Counted from the first letter of the stretch, positions 9,302 through 17,796 are shown. The stretch: 64,000 bases of DNA from Flaviramulus_B aquimarinus (GCF_039543205.1 NZ_BAABJH010000001.1:1240001-1304000); one strand, 5' to 3'. Numbers and translations: made by a program. The notes: generated by a model from the sequence alone, not told the origin.

Positions 9302-10018
9302 TTGAACCTAACAAATCAACATAAAGCCCTACTGATAACACTTCTAATTTCTGGAACGGTAATCCTGTCTATTTTTAATTTAAGCTTGAAAAAACAGAGC
9401 GAACTTATATCTGAAAGTTACTATGAAATTGAACCGGAAAAAGTGCTTACCGAAGAAGAAATCAAAATTCTTGATGCCTTAGATAAGCTTAATAGTTCTA
9501 AAGCGGAAACTAATAAAGCTTTTAACGAAGCTCAAGAAAACAAACACTTTGCTCAAGCTTTTAAAACTATAGCGCCTCCTGAAGATTATGTGCCAAAATT
9601 AAGCAATACCCCCCAAAACATAAACACAGCCCATAAAGTTTATGAGGTTCCTGAAAACTCTAAGTTAGATGAAGATGCACTTTCAAAATTTAGTAAAGTA
9701 AACCATTTACTTAAACAGCAGCAATCTGAGGGAAATAATTCTAAAAGTTCCATCAGATTTTCATTAGCTAACAGAACAAAAATTTACATTCCTATTCCTG
9801 TTTACCTTTGTGAAGTTAATGGTAAAATAGTAGTAAACATAACAGTCAATTCTAATGGCAATGTTGTTGACACATATATAAACACCTCTTCAACATCAAG
9901 CAACGAATGTTTAATTGAACATGCTATTGAGTATGCTAAACAGGCACAGTTTAGTTCTGATGCCGCAAAAGAAAATCAATTGGGCTCTATTACGTTCTAT
10001 TTTATTGGCAAAGAATAG
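9302..10018 (+). CDS. TonB-like C-terminal domain protein with N-terminal anchor
   Basis: A 238-residue protein with one N-terminal membrane helix (about residues 9-27), a Glu/Lys-rich linker, and a C-terminal domain in which PIPVYLCEVNGKIVVNITVNSNG resembles the start of a TonB C-terminal fold. TonB passes inner-membrane energy to outer-membrane receptors. The usual Pro-rich spacer is missing and there are no exbB or exbD genes nearby, so the role is uncertain. The apparent start is TTG at 9302. Its last 17 bases overlap the end of the convergent thioredoxin-like gene. Confidence 0.65.
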   Translation: MNLTNQHKALLITLLISGTVILSIFNLSLKKQSELISESYYEIEPEKVLTEEEIKILDALDKLNSSKAETNKAFNEAQENKHFAQAFKTIAPPEDYVPKLSNTPQNINTAHKVYEVPENSKLDEDALSKFSKVNHLLKQQQSEGNNSKSSIRFSLANRTKIYIPIPVYLCEVNGKIVVNITVNSNGNVVDTYINTSSTSSNECLIEHAIEYAKQAQFSSDAAKENQLGSITFYFIGKE

Positions 10019-10619
10019 GCTGTAATTGGCAAAGTTTTTCAGTAATATCTTCAATCACATTTTGTCCTTTATCTTTATTATACCAATGCTGTAAATCTTC
10101 TTTAAACTCAGGAGTAAGCTTACCATGTTTTCCTTTAAATCTATTTACATAGCTTGTTGCTTCACTTGGTCTAGGTCCGTAAGTATCTATAACTGATTTA
10201 GTTTCATTATCAATCATAATAACTTTAGCTATAGCTCTGCCTCCATTAGTTAAAAACATATCCATAAGCTCAAGGTTATCATCACGAAGCACAATTTTAA
10301 TATCAATGTTTGGATTTAATTCTGCTATTTTATTAAGAACAGGTATAACATGTGCCGCATCGCCACACCAACTTTCAGTAATAATTAACCAGGTTGCTTT
10401 TTGGTTAAATTCTGATATTTTTTGTTGGGCAATTTCGGGTATTATTATGGTTTTATCCCAACGTTTCATCCGTCTGTCATTGAGTTTAGTGTAATTGGCT
10501 AAAGCTTCTGTTTTTTCCAATCCTGAATTAGAATTTTCTTCTGCTAATTGTTTCACTAAATTACGATAAGCATCATAAGACATGCTGTTCTCTAAACTAG
10601 ATTGTATAATGGGGTTCAT
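10002..10619 (-). CDS. Thioredoxin-fold protein with WCGDA in place of CxxC
   Basis: A 205-residue soluble protein with a thioredoxin-like domain from about residue 70: WLIITESWCGDAAHVIPVLNKI, then VLRDDNLELMD and a GGRAIAKVIMID segment. The active site keeps the first cysteine but has aspartate and alanine where a second cysteine would be, so dithiol-disulfide exchange is unlikely. This WCGD form is common in a Bacteroidota family of unknown function. It has no signal peptide. It is convergent with the TonB-like gene and divergent from tag. Confidence 0.8.
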   Translation of the reverse strand: MNPIIQSSLENSMSYDAYRNLVKQLAEENSNSGLEKTEALANYTKLNDRRMKRWDKTIIIPEIAQQKISEFNQKATWLIITESWCGDAAHVIPVLNKIAELNPNIDIKIVLRDDNLELMDMFLTNGGRAIAKVIMIDNETKSVIDTYGPRPSEATSYVNRFKGKHGKLTPEFKEDLQHWYNKDKGQNVIEDITEKLCQLQPILCQ

Positions 10620-10760
10620 AAAACTGTTTTAAAAATTGATAAAAGCAAAATTAGTATCTTGCTGTGCTATTAATAATGACTTTTGTCATATTTTAATCCT
10701 ATACCTTACAATCCACAATTGGTTATTAATTATTAATTTTAGTTTCAAAAAAATATATAG

Positions 10761-11324
10761 ATGGAAAAACATAGGTGTGCTTGGTGTAAAGGCGATGTGC
10801 TATATGAAGCCTATCACGATAACGAATGGGGTGTTCCTGTTTATGATGATGCTACCCTTTTTGAATTTTTAATTTTAGAAACCTTTCAAGCGGGTTTAAG
10901 TTGGATAACCGTATTACGAAAACGTGAGAATTTCAGAACTGCTTTTGATAATTTTGACTATAAAAAAATAGCGCGTTATAATCAAGATAAAATTGATGCC
11001 TTACTCTTAGATGCTGGTATTATTAGAAATAAACTTAAAGTGAATGCTACCGTTAACAATGCACAAGCTTTTATGAAAATTCAAGAGGAATTTGGTAGTT
11101 TCAGTAAGTACATTTGGGGATTTGTTGACAATAAGCCAATTAAAAACAGGTTTGAAAGTTTAAGCGATATTCCTGCTAACACGCCTTTAAGTGATGTTAT
11201 TAGTAAAGATCTAAAAAAACGAGGGTTTAAGTTTGTAGGCACCACTGTAGTTTATGCGCATATGCAAGCTACGGGCATGGTAAATGATCATGTAAAACAT
11301 TGCTTTAGATATGAAGCCGTTTAG
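10761..11324 (+). CDS. tag: DNA-3-methyladenine glycosylase I
   Basis: A 187-residue Tag glycosylase, which removes 3-methyladenine from alkylated DNA as the first step of base-excision repair. The zinc-binding residues known from E. coli Tag can be seen: Cys in RCAWC and His in YHDNEWG at the N-terminus, and His/Cys in NDHVKHCFRY at the C-terminus. The central LETFQAGLSWITVLRKRENFR segment is the family signature. It overlaps the following gene by 14 bases, suggesting translational coupling with two small secreted-protein genes of unrelated type. Confidence 0.96.
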   Translation: MEKHRCAWCKGDVLYEAYHDNEWGVPVYDDATLFEFLILETFQAGLSWITVLRKRENFRTAFDNFDYKKIARYNQDKIDALLLDAGIIRNKLKVNATVNNAQAFMKIQEEFGSFSKYIWGFVDNKPIKNRFESLSDIPANTPLSDVISKDLKKRGFKFVGTTVVYAHMQATGMVNDHVKHCFRYEAV

Positions 11325-11889
11325 TTTTCTACTTTTTATATGGTGTTGTTCGTGCTGTTTTTCTCAAACCAAAAACGAAAAGGAAGAACGCATATCGCTT
11401 TCTGAGTTTCCTGAAGTTACACAAAATTATTTTAATTCTATTTCCCATAAACTTCAGTCTTTAAAGTTTTTCAAAGAAACTGACGGGAGAAAACAAAGTT
11501 TCGAAGCTAAATTTAAGTTTAAAAAGCTACATTATAGTGTAGAATTTGATACTCAAGGAAAACTGGAGGATATTGAAATTCTTATCAAGAAGAAATACAT
11601 TTCTAAAAATGGGCCTAAACAAATTTTTGAGTATTTCAATTCTAATTTCAAAAAAACTAGAATCATAAAAATCCAAAAGCAGTTTATAAATAAGACTCAT
11701 AAAACAGATGAGGAATTTATTAAATATATTGTTGATAATCCAGATGAAAAAAACACCCATTTTGAAATTATAGCAGAAATAAAAACCAAAAAAAAACATG
11801 AACTAAGGGAATTTACGTTTAACCGAAATGGGGAATTTATAAATTCCAGATTAGTAACCTTTTCTTCTTACGAACATGCATTATACTAA
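11311..11889 (+). CDS. Exported protein of unknown function
   Basis: A 192-residue protein with a signal peptide (hydrophobic run ending CCFSQ near residue 19) and a Lys/Phe/Glu-rich mature part with short beta-type repeats; FKKLHYSVEFDTQGKLEDIEI resembles PepSY-like or outer-membrane-associated folds, but I cannot assign a family. It overlaps tag by 14 bases and the next gene by 14 bases, so the three are co-transcribed. Its neighbour is an outer-membrane DUF2490 protein, so a periplasmic role is a reasonable inference. Confidence 0.7.
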   Translation: MKPFSFLLFIWCCSCCFSQTKNEKEERISLSEFPEVTQNYFNSISHKLQSLKFFKETDGRKQSFEAKFKFKKLHYSVEFDTQGKLEDIEILIKKKYISKNGPKQIFEYFNSNFKKTRIIKIQKQFINKTHKTDEEFIKYIVDNPDEKNTHFEIIAEIKTKKKHELREFTFNRNGEFINSRLVTFSSYEHALY

Positions 11890-12556
11890 AAACCTAATAT
11901 GTGCTGTTCTGCTCTTTGTTTGTTTTAAAAACGGTGCTCAAAACAATTTTGAAACTTTAGGCGAATCTGCTTTTGCAGTAAACCACAAGGTGTCAAAAAA
12001 TTACAGCTTAAATTTTGCGTTAAAAAACCGTTATTGCTTATATAAAACTGTTGATTTTACTTTTGAGCAACGCCAAATAGATATTGTGCACTTTTCGACT
12101 TTTAAACTAAATTATAATCATGATTTAAGTGTTGGATTACAATATCGTAATAGAGATCTTTTCAATAATAGTTCAAATGAGCTAAGAATAACCGAACAAT
12201 TCAACTATAAAAAACAAAAAATTGGGATTAGGTACGGCCATCGTTTTAGAGCTGAACAACGGATTTTAAATACCAAGACTATTTTTAGACAGCGTTATAG
12301 ATTTGCTATAGATTTTCCTTTAAATGGAGAAAAACTCAATATAGGAGAATCCTATTTAGTAAATACCGTTGAAGGTTTATTAAGTGTAAGCAAAAAGGAT
12401 AGACCTGAAGCCGATATAAGAATCTCATCCCAAATAGGATGGCAAGTTACAGAAGTTTTAAAACTTCAAACAGGTCTTGAGCATCGTTTTGAAGCCTTTA
12501 ACTTAAAAACGAAAAATAATTTATTTATTTTAACTACTGCTGTTTTGAAAATTTAG
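11876..12556 (+). CDS. DUF2490 outer-membrane beta-barrel protein
   Basis: A 226-residue protein with a signal sequence (ends NGAQ near residue 22) and alternating hydrophobic/aromatic strands such as YSLNFALKNRYCLY, FEQRQIDIVHF and IGIRYGHRFRAEQRI. This pattern matches the DUF2490 family of predicted small beta-barrels, whose function is unknown. It ends in an aromatic-rich strand and a terminal LKI. It is the last gene of the tag-led unit and faces aat, whose stop is 17 bases away. Confidence 0.75.
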   Translation: MHYTKNLICAVLLFVCFKNGAQNNFETLGESAFAVNHKVSKNYSLNFALKNRYCLYKTVDFTFEQRQIDIVHFSTFKLNYNHDLSVGLQYRNRDLFNNSSNELRITEQFNYKKQKIGIRYGHRFRAEQRILNTKTIFRQRYRFAIDFPLNGEKLNIGESYLVNTVEGLLSVSKKDRPEADIRISSQIGWQVTEVLKLQTGLEHRFEAFNLKTKNNLFILTTAVLKI

Positions 12557-12572
12557 GTTCGGAAGTTTAGTA

Positions 12573-13196
12573 TTATAAATACTCCATAAAAGTGTTCCTA
12601 GAAATGTCTTCAGCACCCAAACTTTCTAAATGGTTAGTATAGACCTGACAATCTATAAGCTTATAATTAGTATTCTGAATAAATGTTATAAATCCAACTT
12701 TACTAGCATTACTTTCCTTAGTAAACATACTTTCGCCACAAAACACATTATTGCCTAAATCAATACCATAAAGACCACCTACTAAAACATCACCACACCA
12801 TACCTCAACAGATTTAGCATAGCCCATCTCGTATAGTTTTACATAAGCCGCTATCATACTATTTGTAATCCATGTATCGGTCTGTCCGTTTCGTTTTATT
12901 TTTGAACATTCTGTAATAACTGATTTAAAGTCTTTGTTAATGGTTACGGTATAATCTTTATTTCTCATAACCTGTTTCATACTCTTTGAAACTTTTAACT
13001 TTTCTGGAAATAAGACAAAACGCGGATCTGGCGACCACCATATAATAGGGGCATCGGATTCAAACCAAGGGAAAATACCCGACTTATAGGCAAGTAACAA
13101 ACGCTTAACTGATAAATCGCCACCAATAGCTAATACCCCTTCTAATGAGGCTTCATTTACGTTAGGGAACCAAATATTTTCGTTTAGGTATTGCAT
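12573..13196 (-). CDS. aat: Leucyl/phenylalanyl-tRNA--protein transferase
   Basis: A 207-residue enzyme that adds Leu or Phe from charged tRNA to N-terminal Arg/Lys of proteins, marking them for ClpS/ClpAP degradation (N-degron pathway). Signatures are FPNVNEASLEGVLAIGGDLS, the SGIFPWFESDAPIIWWSPDPR block and a later VWCGDVLVGGLYGIDLGNNVFCGESMFT region. I start at the ATG at 13196 because the family N-terminus (YLNENIWFPN) begins there; the frame continues 23 codons upstream without family character. Confidence 0.95.
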   Translation of the reverse strand: MQYLNENIWFPNVNEASLEGVLAIGGDLSVKRLLLAYKSGIFPWFESDAPIIWWSPDPRFVLFPEKLKVSKSMKQVMRNKDYTVTINKDFKSVITECSKIKRNGQTDTWITNSMIAAYVKLYEMGYAKSVEVWCGDVLVGGLYGIDLGNNVFCGESMFTKESNASKVGFITFIQNTNYKLIDCQVYTNHLESLGAEDISRNTFMEYL

Positions 13197-13297
13197 ATAG
13201 GTAAATATAAAAAACCTCAACGTTTGAATAAACACTGAGGTTAATTTTATTAAACCTTGAAACAAGTTCAGGGTAACGATTATTTCCTTTTGAGAAT

Positions 13298-13675
13298 TTA
13301 AAAAGGTAAATCGTCGTGATCTTCTTCTTTTAAATCGCCAGCTGGCTCAAAAGCATCTGCTGGTGGTACTGGTGGCATGTTTGCTTCTGGGGTTTCAGCT
13401 TGTAATGCCTCAATTCTCCAACCTTGAATAGAGTTGAAATATTTGGTTTCTCCTTGTGGATTAACCCATTCTCTACCACGTAAATTAATGTTGATTTTTA
13501 CTTGCTGCCCTACTTGGTAGCTATTCAATAAATCTGTTTTATCTTGAACAAATTCCACCATAATATGTTGTGGGTATTGCTCTTCTGTTGTTACTACAAT
13601 TTCTCTTTTTCTAAACCCATTACTTCCAAAAGTTTGAGTTTCTCCAACCATTTTAATTCTTCCTTGAACTTCCAT
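13298..13675 (-). CDS. DUF3127 OB-fold-like protein with SSB-like C-terminal tip
   Basis: A 125-residue protein of the DUF3127 family, predicted to have an OB-like beta-barrel over about residues 1-90 (MEVQGRIKMVGETQTFGSNG, then VGQQVKININLRGREW). A Pro/Ala/Glu-rich flexible tail follows and ends in EEDHDDLPF. That last stretch is the form of the C-terminal tip bacterial SSB uses to recruit partner proteins, and SSB at 31889-32341 ends in the same DDLPF. A role at single-stranded DNA is therefore suggested but unproven. It lies alone between aat and a flavin reductase. Confidence 0.85.
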   Translation of the reverse strand: MEVQGRIKMVGETQTFGSNGFRKREIVVTTEEQYPQHIMVEFVQDKTDLLNSYQVGQQVKININLRGREWVNPQGETKYFNSIQGWRIEALQAETPEANMPPVPPADAFEPAGDLKEEDHDDLPF

Positions 13676-13752
13676 TTATTTTACTTATTTAATCTATATT
13701 AATTTATACTACTTTTATTGACTTCTCTCTGCAAAGCATAGAGAACTGTTTT

Positions 13753-14622
13753 TCAACTTAATAATATTTTCCAAGCACTTTCTACATCTCCAAAACTTAA
13801 ATAATTTCGAGCTAGTTTATGCTTTTCTCTATGTGTAGCTGTTTTTATATTAGGGTAACGTTCTCCAACCTCCTCAACAAAATTTTTAATACTTTCTTCA
13901 GATGGTAAATGTTCTATATTTCCCAACATTCCTAAATCGTTTCCTGTTAGCACCATACTGTTTTTTATATGGTCTGGAAAACTATCAACTCCAATACCTA
14001 AGGTTGTTAATGGTTTTGGTATTTCAAAAAAACCCTTTTTAGCACGGCTATAATAACTTCCTCCTGCTCGAGCAACCAAATCTAATTTCTTTTGATCTAT
14101 AGCTTCGTTTTCATCAAGAACTTCGTCATCTATATGCAGTCTAACAACTTCGCAAATAATTAAATTCCCTGCGCCACCTTCGGTCCCCAGTTTAATAATA
14201 TCATTCACTTTGCACTCAAACTGTACTGGTGCTTCGGCCACGCGAAATGGTTTTACAACATCTGATTTTAACATGGTTAATCCCGATTTTTCAAACTCAT
14301 TAACGTTTTCAGGATATTCCGTACTGCTTAATGACATTTGATGTACCATATCATAATTCACTACATTAATAACCACCTCCTTTGTTGCTTCAGCATTTTT
14401 TAACGTATGCTTAACTGTATTATCCCTAACACGTCTTGCAGGCGAAAAAATCATAATGGGCGGATTGGCACTAAACACATTAAAAAAACTAAATGGCGAT
14501 AAATTAGAATTTCCATGAGCATCAATCGTACTAGCAAAAGCAATTGGCCTTGGTGCAACAGCACTCAATAAATAACCATGTAATTTACTGGTTGATAATG
14601 TTTTTGGATCTATTGACGGCAT
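13753..14622 (-). CDS. Flavin reductase family protein (FMN-binding split barrel)
   Basis: A 289-residue protein whose first 200 residues carry the flavin reductase-like split-barrel signature: SAVAPRPIAFASTIDAHGN, NLSPFSFFNVFSANPPIMIF and later FECKVNDIIKLGTEGGAGNL. Such enzymes reduce or bind FMN, often for a partner oxygenase; no partner gene is adjacent. A C-terminal helical extension of about 80 residues is typical of the Bacteroidota group. I use the ATG at 14622; the open frame begins seven codons earlier at a TTG. Confidence 0.88.
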   Translation of the reverse strand: MPSIDPKTLSTSKLHGYLLSAVAPRPIAFASTIDAHGNSNLSPFSFFNVFSANPPIMIFSPARRVRDNTVKHTLKNAEATKEVVINVVNYDMVHQMSLSSTEYPENVNEFEKSGLTMLKSDVVKPFRVAEAPVQFECKVNDIIKLGTEGGAGNLIICEVVRLHIDDEVLDENEAIDQKKLDLVARAGGSYYSRAKKGFFEIPKPLTTLGIGVDSFPDHIKNSMVLTGNDLGMLGNIEHLPSEESIKNFVEEVGERYPNIKTATHREKHKLARNYLSFGDVESAWKILLS

Positions 14623-14743
14623 TAATTTTTTTAATTTCAACAAATGTAACTAAACTATAACTCATCTAAAAACCGATTTACTAACAACTTGCGCAATAAT
14701 ATTAACAGATTTGCATTATATTACAAATCAAATTTAATTGTTA

Positions 14744-15895
14744 ATGATTTTCACTAAACATAGCAATGCATTCCGTTGGATAATTATTATAGCATCTTTC
14801 GCTATTGTTTCACTTATTTTATGGAAAACCTACGAATTCTTCCAGCATTTTAAAGACGAGGAACGCACCAAAATGGAAAATTGGTCGTTGGCTCAAAATG
14901 AATTTATTAATTCTGATAATACCGCTAATCTAGGGCTTACTTTACAAATATTAAATAGTAACAAAACAACGCCCATGCTTGTTATTAATGAAGATGGAAG
15001 CTTGGGTAGTCATAATAATGTTGATGACACAAAAATTAAAGATTCACTTTATGTTAAAAAATTAATTTTAAAGTTTAAAGAAGAAAACAAACCCATACCT
15101 GTAAAACTAGGGAATATCATTGTAAGCACTATTTACTATGGTAACTCACCATTATTAAACAAATTAAAGTATTATCCTTTGGCATTATTGCTCATTGTTT
15201 TCCTCTTTGGTGCCGTTATCTTCTTTTTTTATAGTAGTAACAAAAATGCAACTCAAAATAAACTATGGTCTGGCATGGCTAAGGAAACTGCACACCAAAT
15301 TGGTACACCTTTATCCTCTTTAATTGGTTGGACTGAACTATTAAAAACCGAAAACGTAAATCCAGATTATATTGTTGAAATTGAAAAGGATGTTGAGCGT
15401 TTAAAAACCATTACTGAACGTTTTAGTAAAATAGGATCATTGCCAACTTTAAAGGAAACTGATATTATTAAAGAAACCATTGAGTCTTATGATTATTTAA
15501 AAGCCAGATCATCTAAACTTATAGATTTTGAGCTTATAATCCCTGAAGGTGAAATTCCCGTAAACCTTAATAAGCAGCTTTATAGTTGGGTTATTGAAAA
15601 TTTAGTAAAAAATGCTATTGATGCTATGAAAGGCAGGGGTAAACTCAGTGTTGAAATATCCCAACTTGAAAATAATGTAAAAGTGAGTATTAGCGATACT
15701 GGAAAAGGCATTTCCAAAAAGAATTTTAATAAAATTTTTGAGCCTGGTTTTACAACAAAAAAACGAGGTTGGGGCTTAGGGTTATCGCTCACCAAACGGA
15801 TTATTGAAGATTTTCATAATGGTAAAATAAAGGTTTTAGAATCTGAAAAAGAAAAAGGTAGCACGATACAGATAAATTTAAAACGCGCACATTAG
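14744..15895 (+). CDS. Membrane sensor histidine kinase
   Basis: A 383-residue two-component sensor. Helix 1 (about residues 9-28) and helix 2 (about 143-164) flank a periplasmic domain of roughly 110 residues. The phosphoacceptor histidine is in KETAHQIGTPLSSLIGW, the N box is VIENLVKNAIDAM, the G1 box DTGKGI and the G2 box GWGLGLSLTKRI, so the kinase looks intact. No response regulator gene adjoins it, making it an orphan here. It is followed within 2 bases by a small zinc-ribbon membrane protein. Signal unknown. Confidence 0.93.
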   Translation: MIFTKHSNAFRWIIIIASFAIVSLILWKTYEFFQHFKDEERTKMENWSLAQNEFINSDNTANLGLTLQILNSNKTTPMLVINEDGSLGSHNNVDDTKIKDSLYVKKLILKFKEENKPIPVKLGNIIVSTIYYGNSPLLNKLKYYPLALLLIVFLFGAVIFFFYSSNKNATQNKLWSGMAKETAHQIGTPLSSLIGWTELLKTENVNPDYIVEIEKDVERLKTITERFSKIGSLPTLKETDIIKETIESYDYLKARSSKLIDFELIIPEGEIPVNLNKQLYSWVIENLVKNAIDAMKGRGKLSVEISQLENNVKVSISDTGKGISKKNFNKIFEPGFTTKKRGWGLGLSLTKRIIEDFHNGKIKVLESEKEKGSTIQINLKRAH

Positions 15896-15897
15896 TC

Positions 15898-16248
15898 ATG
15901 TCTGAAAAACTAATTGACATAAAAGAAGTCACTCTTAAAAATAACTGTCCTGAATGCTATAACACTAATGGTTTGCGATTGATGTTTAAACAAAAAATAG
16001 TAGAAACTAAATTTTACAAATCGATTACTTCTGAAATTAATCATGAAATTACATGCAAAACCTGTAACTCTATTATTTACCCTGTACAATGGACAGATGA
16101 TATTGATCGCGTTTTTGAATATCAGAAAAGGGCTTTTGTACCTAAAAAATCATCAACTTTTCTAAAAAAAGCATCTTGGGTTGTTATTATAGGATTTTTA
16201 CTTTTAATTGCAACACTTCTGTTTGCAGTATTTTATATAAAATTATAA
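15898..16248 (+). CDS. Small membrane-anchored zinc-ribbon-like protein
   Basis: A 116-residue protein with two cysteine pairs (CPEC near residue 19 and CKTC near residue 53) that would form a zinc ribbon, then a single C-terminal membrane helix (about residues 94-114). I do not recognise a named family. It starts two bases after the histidine kinase stop, so it is translated from the same message and could modulate or be regulated with that sensor. Its last six bases overlap the end of the convergent HIT gene. Confidence 0.75.
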   Translation: MSEKLIDIKEVTLKNNCPECYNTNGLRLMFKQKIVETKFYKSITSEINHEITCKTCNSIIYPVQWTDDIDRVFEYQKRAFVPKKSSTFLKKASWVVIIGFLLLIATLLFAVFYIKL

Positions 16249-16632
16249 CTTAGACTTAATAGCTTCTGCTAATTCTTGAAAAGCTTCTGAAGATAATTTT
16301 ACTTTTTGGATAAATCTGGCATCTTCCATAGATTGCAATGGAATTAAATGAACATGTGCATGTGGCACTTCCAATCCAATAACACTTACACCAATGCGCT
16401 TACAGGGCACTGCTTTTTTCAAGGCCAATGCTACTTCTCTTGAAAAGGACATTAATCCATTATAAGTGACTTCATCTAAATCAAAAATTTTATCAATTTC
16501 TTTTTTAGGTATACAAAGTGTATGCCCTTTAGCATTTGGATTAACATCAAGAAACGCTAAAAAATCTTCCGTTTCTGCTATTTTATAGCAGGGAAGCTCT
16601 CCGTTTACTATTTTAGTAAAAATTGAAGCCAT
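16243..16632 (-). CDS. HIT family nucleotide-binding protein
   Basis: A 129-residue histidine-triad protein. The triad HAHVHL follows GVSVIGLEVP near residue 92, and the N-terminal SIFTKIVNGELPCYKIAETEDFLAFLDVNPNAKGH is typical of the bacterial HinT-like branch. These enzymes hydrolyse nucleoside phosphoramidates or related adducts in the cytoplasm. The length is normal. It is followed by greA upstream on the same strand with a gap of about 50 bases, an arrangement often seen in Flavobacteriaceae. Confidence 0.93.
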   Translation of the reverse strand: MASIFTKIVNGELPCYKIAETEDFLAFLDVNPNAKGHTLCIPKKEIDKIFDLDEVTYNGLMSFSREVALALKKAVPCKRIGVSVIGLEVPHAHVHLIPLQSMEDARFIQKVKLSSEAFQELAEAIKSKL

Positions 16633-16683
16633 AATTTTATATTTAAAAGATTTCCATTTTTACGGAAATGAAAAAACCTGTTT

Positions 16684-17157
16684 TTATCTAGAAATTTCAA
16701 TAATATCAAATTTCATAATACCATTTGGCACTTGAATTTCTGCCACATCACCAACGGACTTACCTAATAACCCTTTACCAATTGGAGAGTTTACCGATAT
16801 TTTTCCTGAAGCTAAATCTGCTTCGCCATCGGCAACTAATGTATAATTCATTTCTATACCATTAGTTTGGTTTTTTATCTTCACTTTAGATAAAACCAAC
16901 ACTTTAGAATTATCTAATTGCGATTCATCAATAACACGAGCACCAGCTAAGGCATCTTCTAATTTAGAAATTCGCATTTCTAACATCCCTTGCGCTTCTT
17001 TTGCGGCATCATATTCTGCATTTTCACTTAAATCGCCTTTATCTCTTGCTTCGGCAATAGCTTTAGATGCTTTTACACGCTCTACATCTTTTAGTTGCTT
17101 CAGTTCGTCTCTTAATTTTTTTAGCCCTTCAGGTGTATAGTATGATACTTTACTCAT
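16684..17157 (-). CDS. greA: Transcription elongation factor GreA
   Basis: A 157-residue GreA, which rescues backtracked RNA polymerase by stimulating transcript cleavage. The N-terminal coiled coil (about residues 1-75, with AEARDKGDLSENAEYDAAKE carrying the acidic tip residues) and the C-terminal FKBP-like domain (LSKVKIKNQTNG to the end) are both complete. The leader between a TATATTTG box and the ATG is about 105-110 nt and holds a terminator-like hairpin and a second longer hairpin, listed separately, so attenuation is possible. Confidence 0.97.
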   Translation of the reverse strand: MSKVSYYTPEGLKKLRDELKQLKDVERVKASKAIAEARDKGDLSENAEYDAAKEAQGMLEMRISKLEDALAGARVIDESQLDNSKVLVLSKVKIKNQTNGIEMNYTLVADGEADLASGKISVNSPIGKGLLGKSVGDVAEIQVPNGIMKFDIIEISR

Positions 17158-17183
17158 AACTTCATCGTTTTACTTAAATAAAA

Positions 17184-17270
17184 GATGCTGAAAACTCACC
17201 TCAACAAAGTTGGTGTTAGAGTTCAGCAAATAAAAAAATCCCGCTTACACGAGATTGTATAACAAATATA
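17184..17270 (-). promoter_or_regulatory. greA promoter box and structured leader (putative attenuator)
   Basis: On the minus strand TATATTTG (17263-17270) is a -7 box. About nine bases on, TCTCG (17250-17254) pairs with CGGGA (17239-17243), followed by seven T (17232-17238): a short intrinsic-terminator-like structure directly after the start site. Further downstream TGCTGAA (17222-17228 read on minus) pairs with TTCAGCA (17186-17192) in a longer hairpin with internal pairing. E. coli greA also makes short leader transcripts (GraL) by early termination; the parallel here is inference. Confidence 0.45.
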
Positions 17271-17330
17271 CAAAATATTTAAGTCAATTTACTTTTTGTT
17301 GTACATTGCATTTTAATTTTTATAAAATTT

Positions 17331-17762
17331 ATGAAATCTATTTTTTCCATTATATGCTTCTTTTTTTTAATGTCTTGTAGCAGTAATTCTGTTGATGATA
17401 GAAATTGTAGATTCTTACTTGATATTAGTGTTAATGAAACTATAAATCTCAATTTTCCAGAGTTCAGTCAGCTAAAATCTATAAATGTTCCTGTTCACAT
17501 ACCTCTCATAGGTGGCAAGGATGGTATTATTGTAAACAACACAGGATCGCGCTATGTTGCCTTTGATGCTACTGACCCAAACCATATACCTACTGACTGT
17601 TCTTTTTTAAGTATCAATGGTATTATTGCTAAATGCAATTGTGAAGATGGAAATGAATACAGTTTATTGGATGGGATACCTGTAGGAAATACGGGTACAA
17701 CATGTGCCTTAAGAGGCTATATTGCTCAAAGAAATGGAGATGACCTTTCTATTTTTAACTAA
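17331..17762 (+). CDS. Lipoprotein, possibly a degenerate Rieske fold
   Basis: A 143-residue lipoprotein: signal peptide with lipobox LMSCSS near residue 16. The body contains GSRYVAFDATDPNHIPTDCS, a CNCEDGNEYSLLDG stretch and ALRGYIAQRNGDDLSI, an order that recalls Rieske-type domains of Bacteroidota lipoproteins, but the Cys-x-His and Cys-x2-His iron-sulfur ligands are not in canonical form. If the fold is right, the cluster is probably lost. Function unknown. It is a single gene facing the TonB receptor. Confidence 0.6.
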   Translation: MKSIFSIICFFFLMSCSSNSVDDRNCRFLLDISVNETINLNFPEFSQLKSINVPVHIPLIGGKDGIIVNNTGSRYVAFDATDPNHIPTDCSFLSINGIIAKCNCEDGNEYSLLDGIPVGNTGTTCALRGYIAQRNGDDLSIFN

Positions 17763-17764
17763 AA

Positions 17765-17796
17765 AAGCGTGACCGATATAATACCAACCACGCTTA
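17765..17796. terminator. Hairpin between convergent genes (AAGCGTG/CACGCTT)
   Basis: AAGCGTG and CACGCTT form a seven-base stem just after the lipoprotein stop and ahead of the receptor stop. It has no strong T run, so it is a tentative shared terminator. Confidence 0.35.

Noticed and set aside
10636..10872. Plus-strand open frame overlapping the start of tag
   Set aside because: Out of frame with tag, which is a clear full-length enzyme beginning at 10761.
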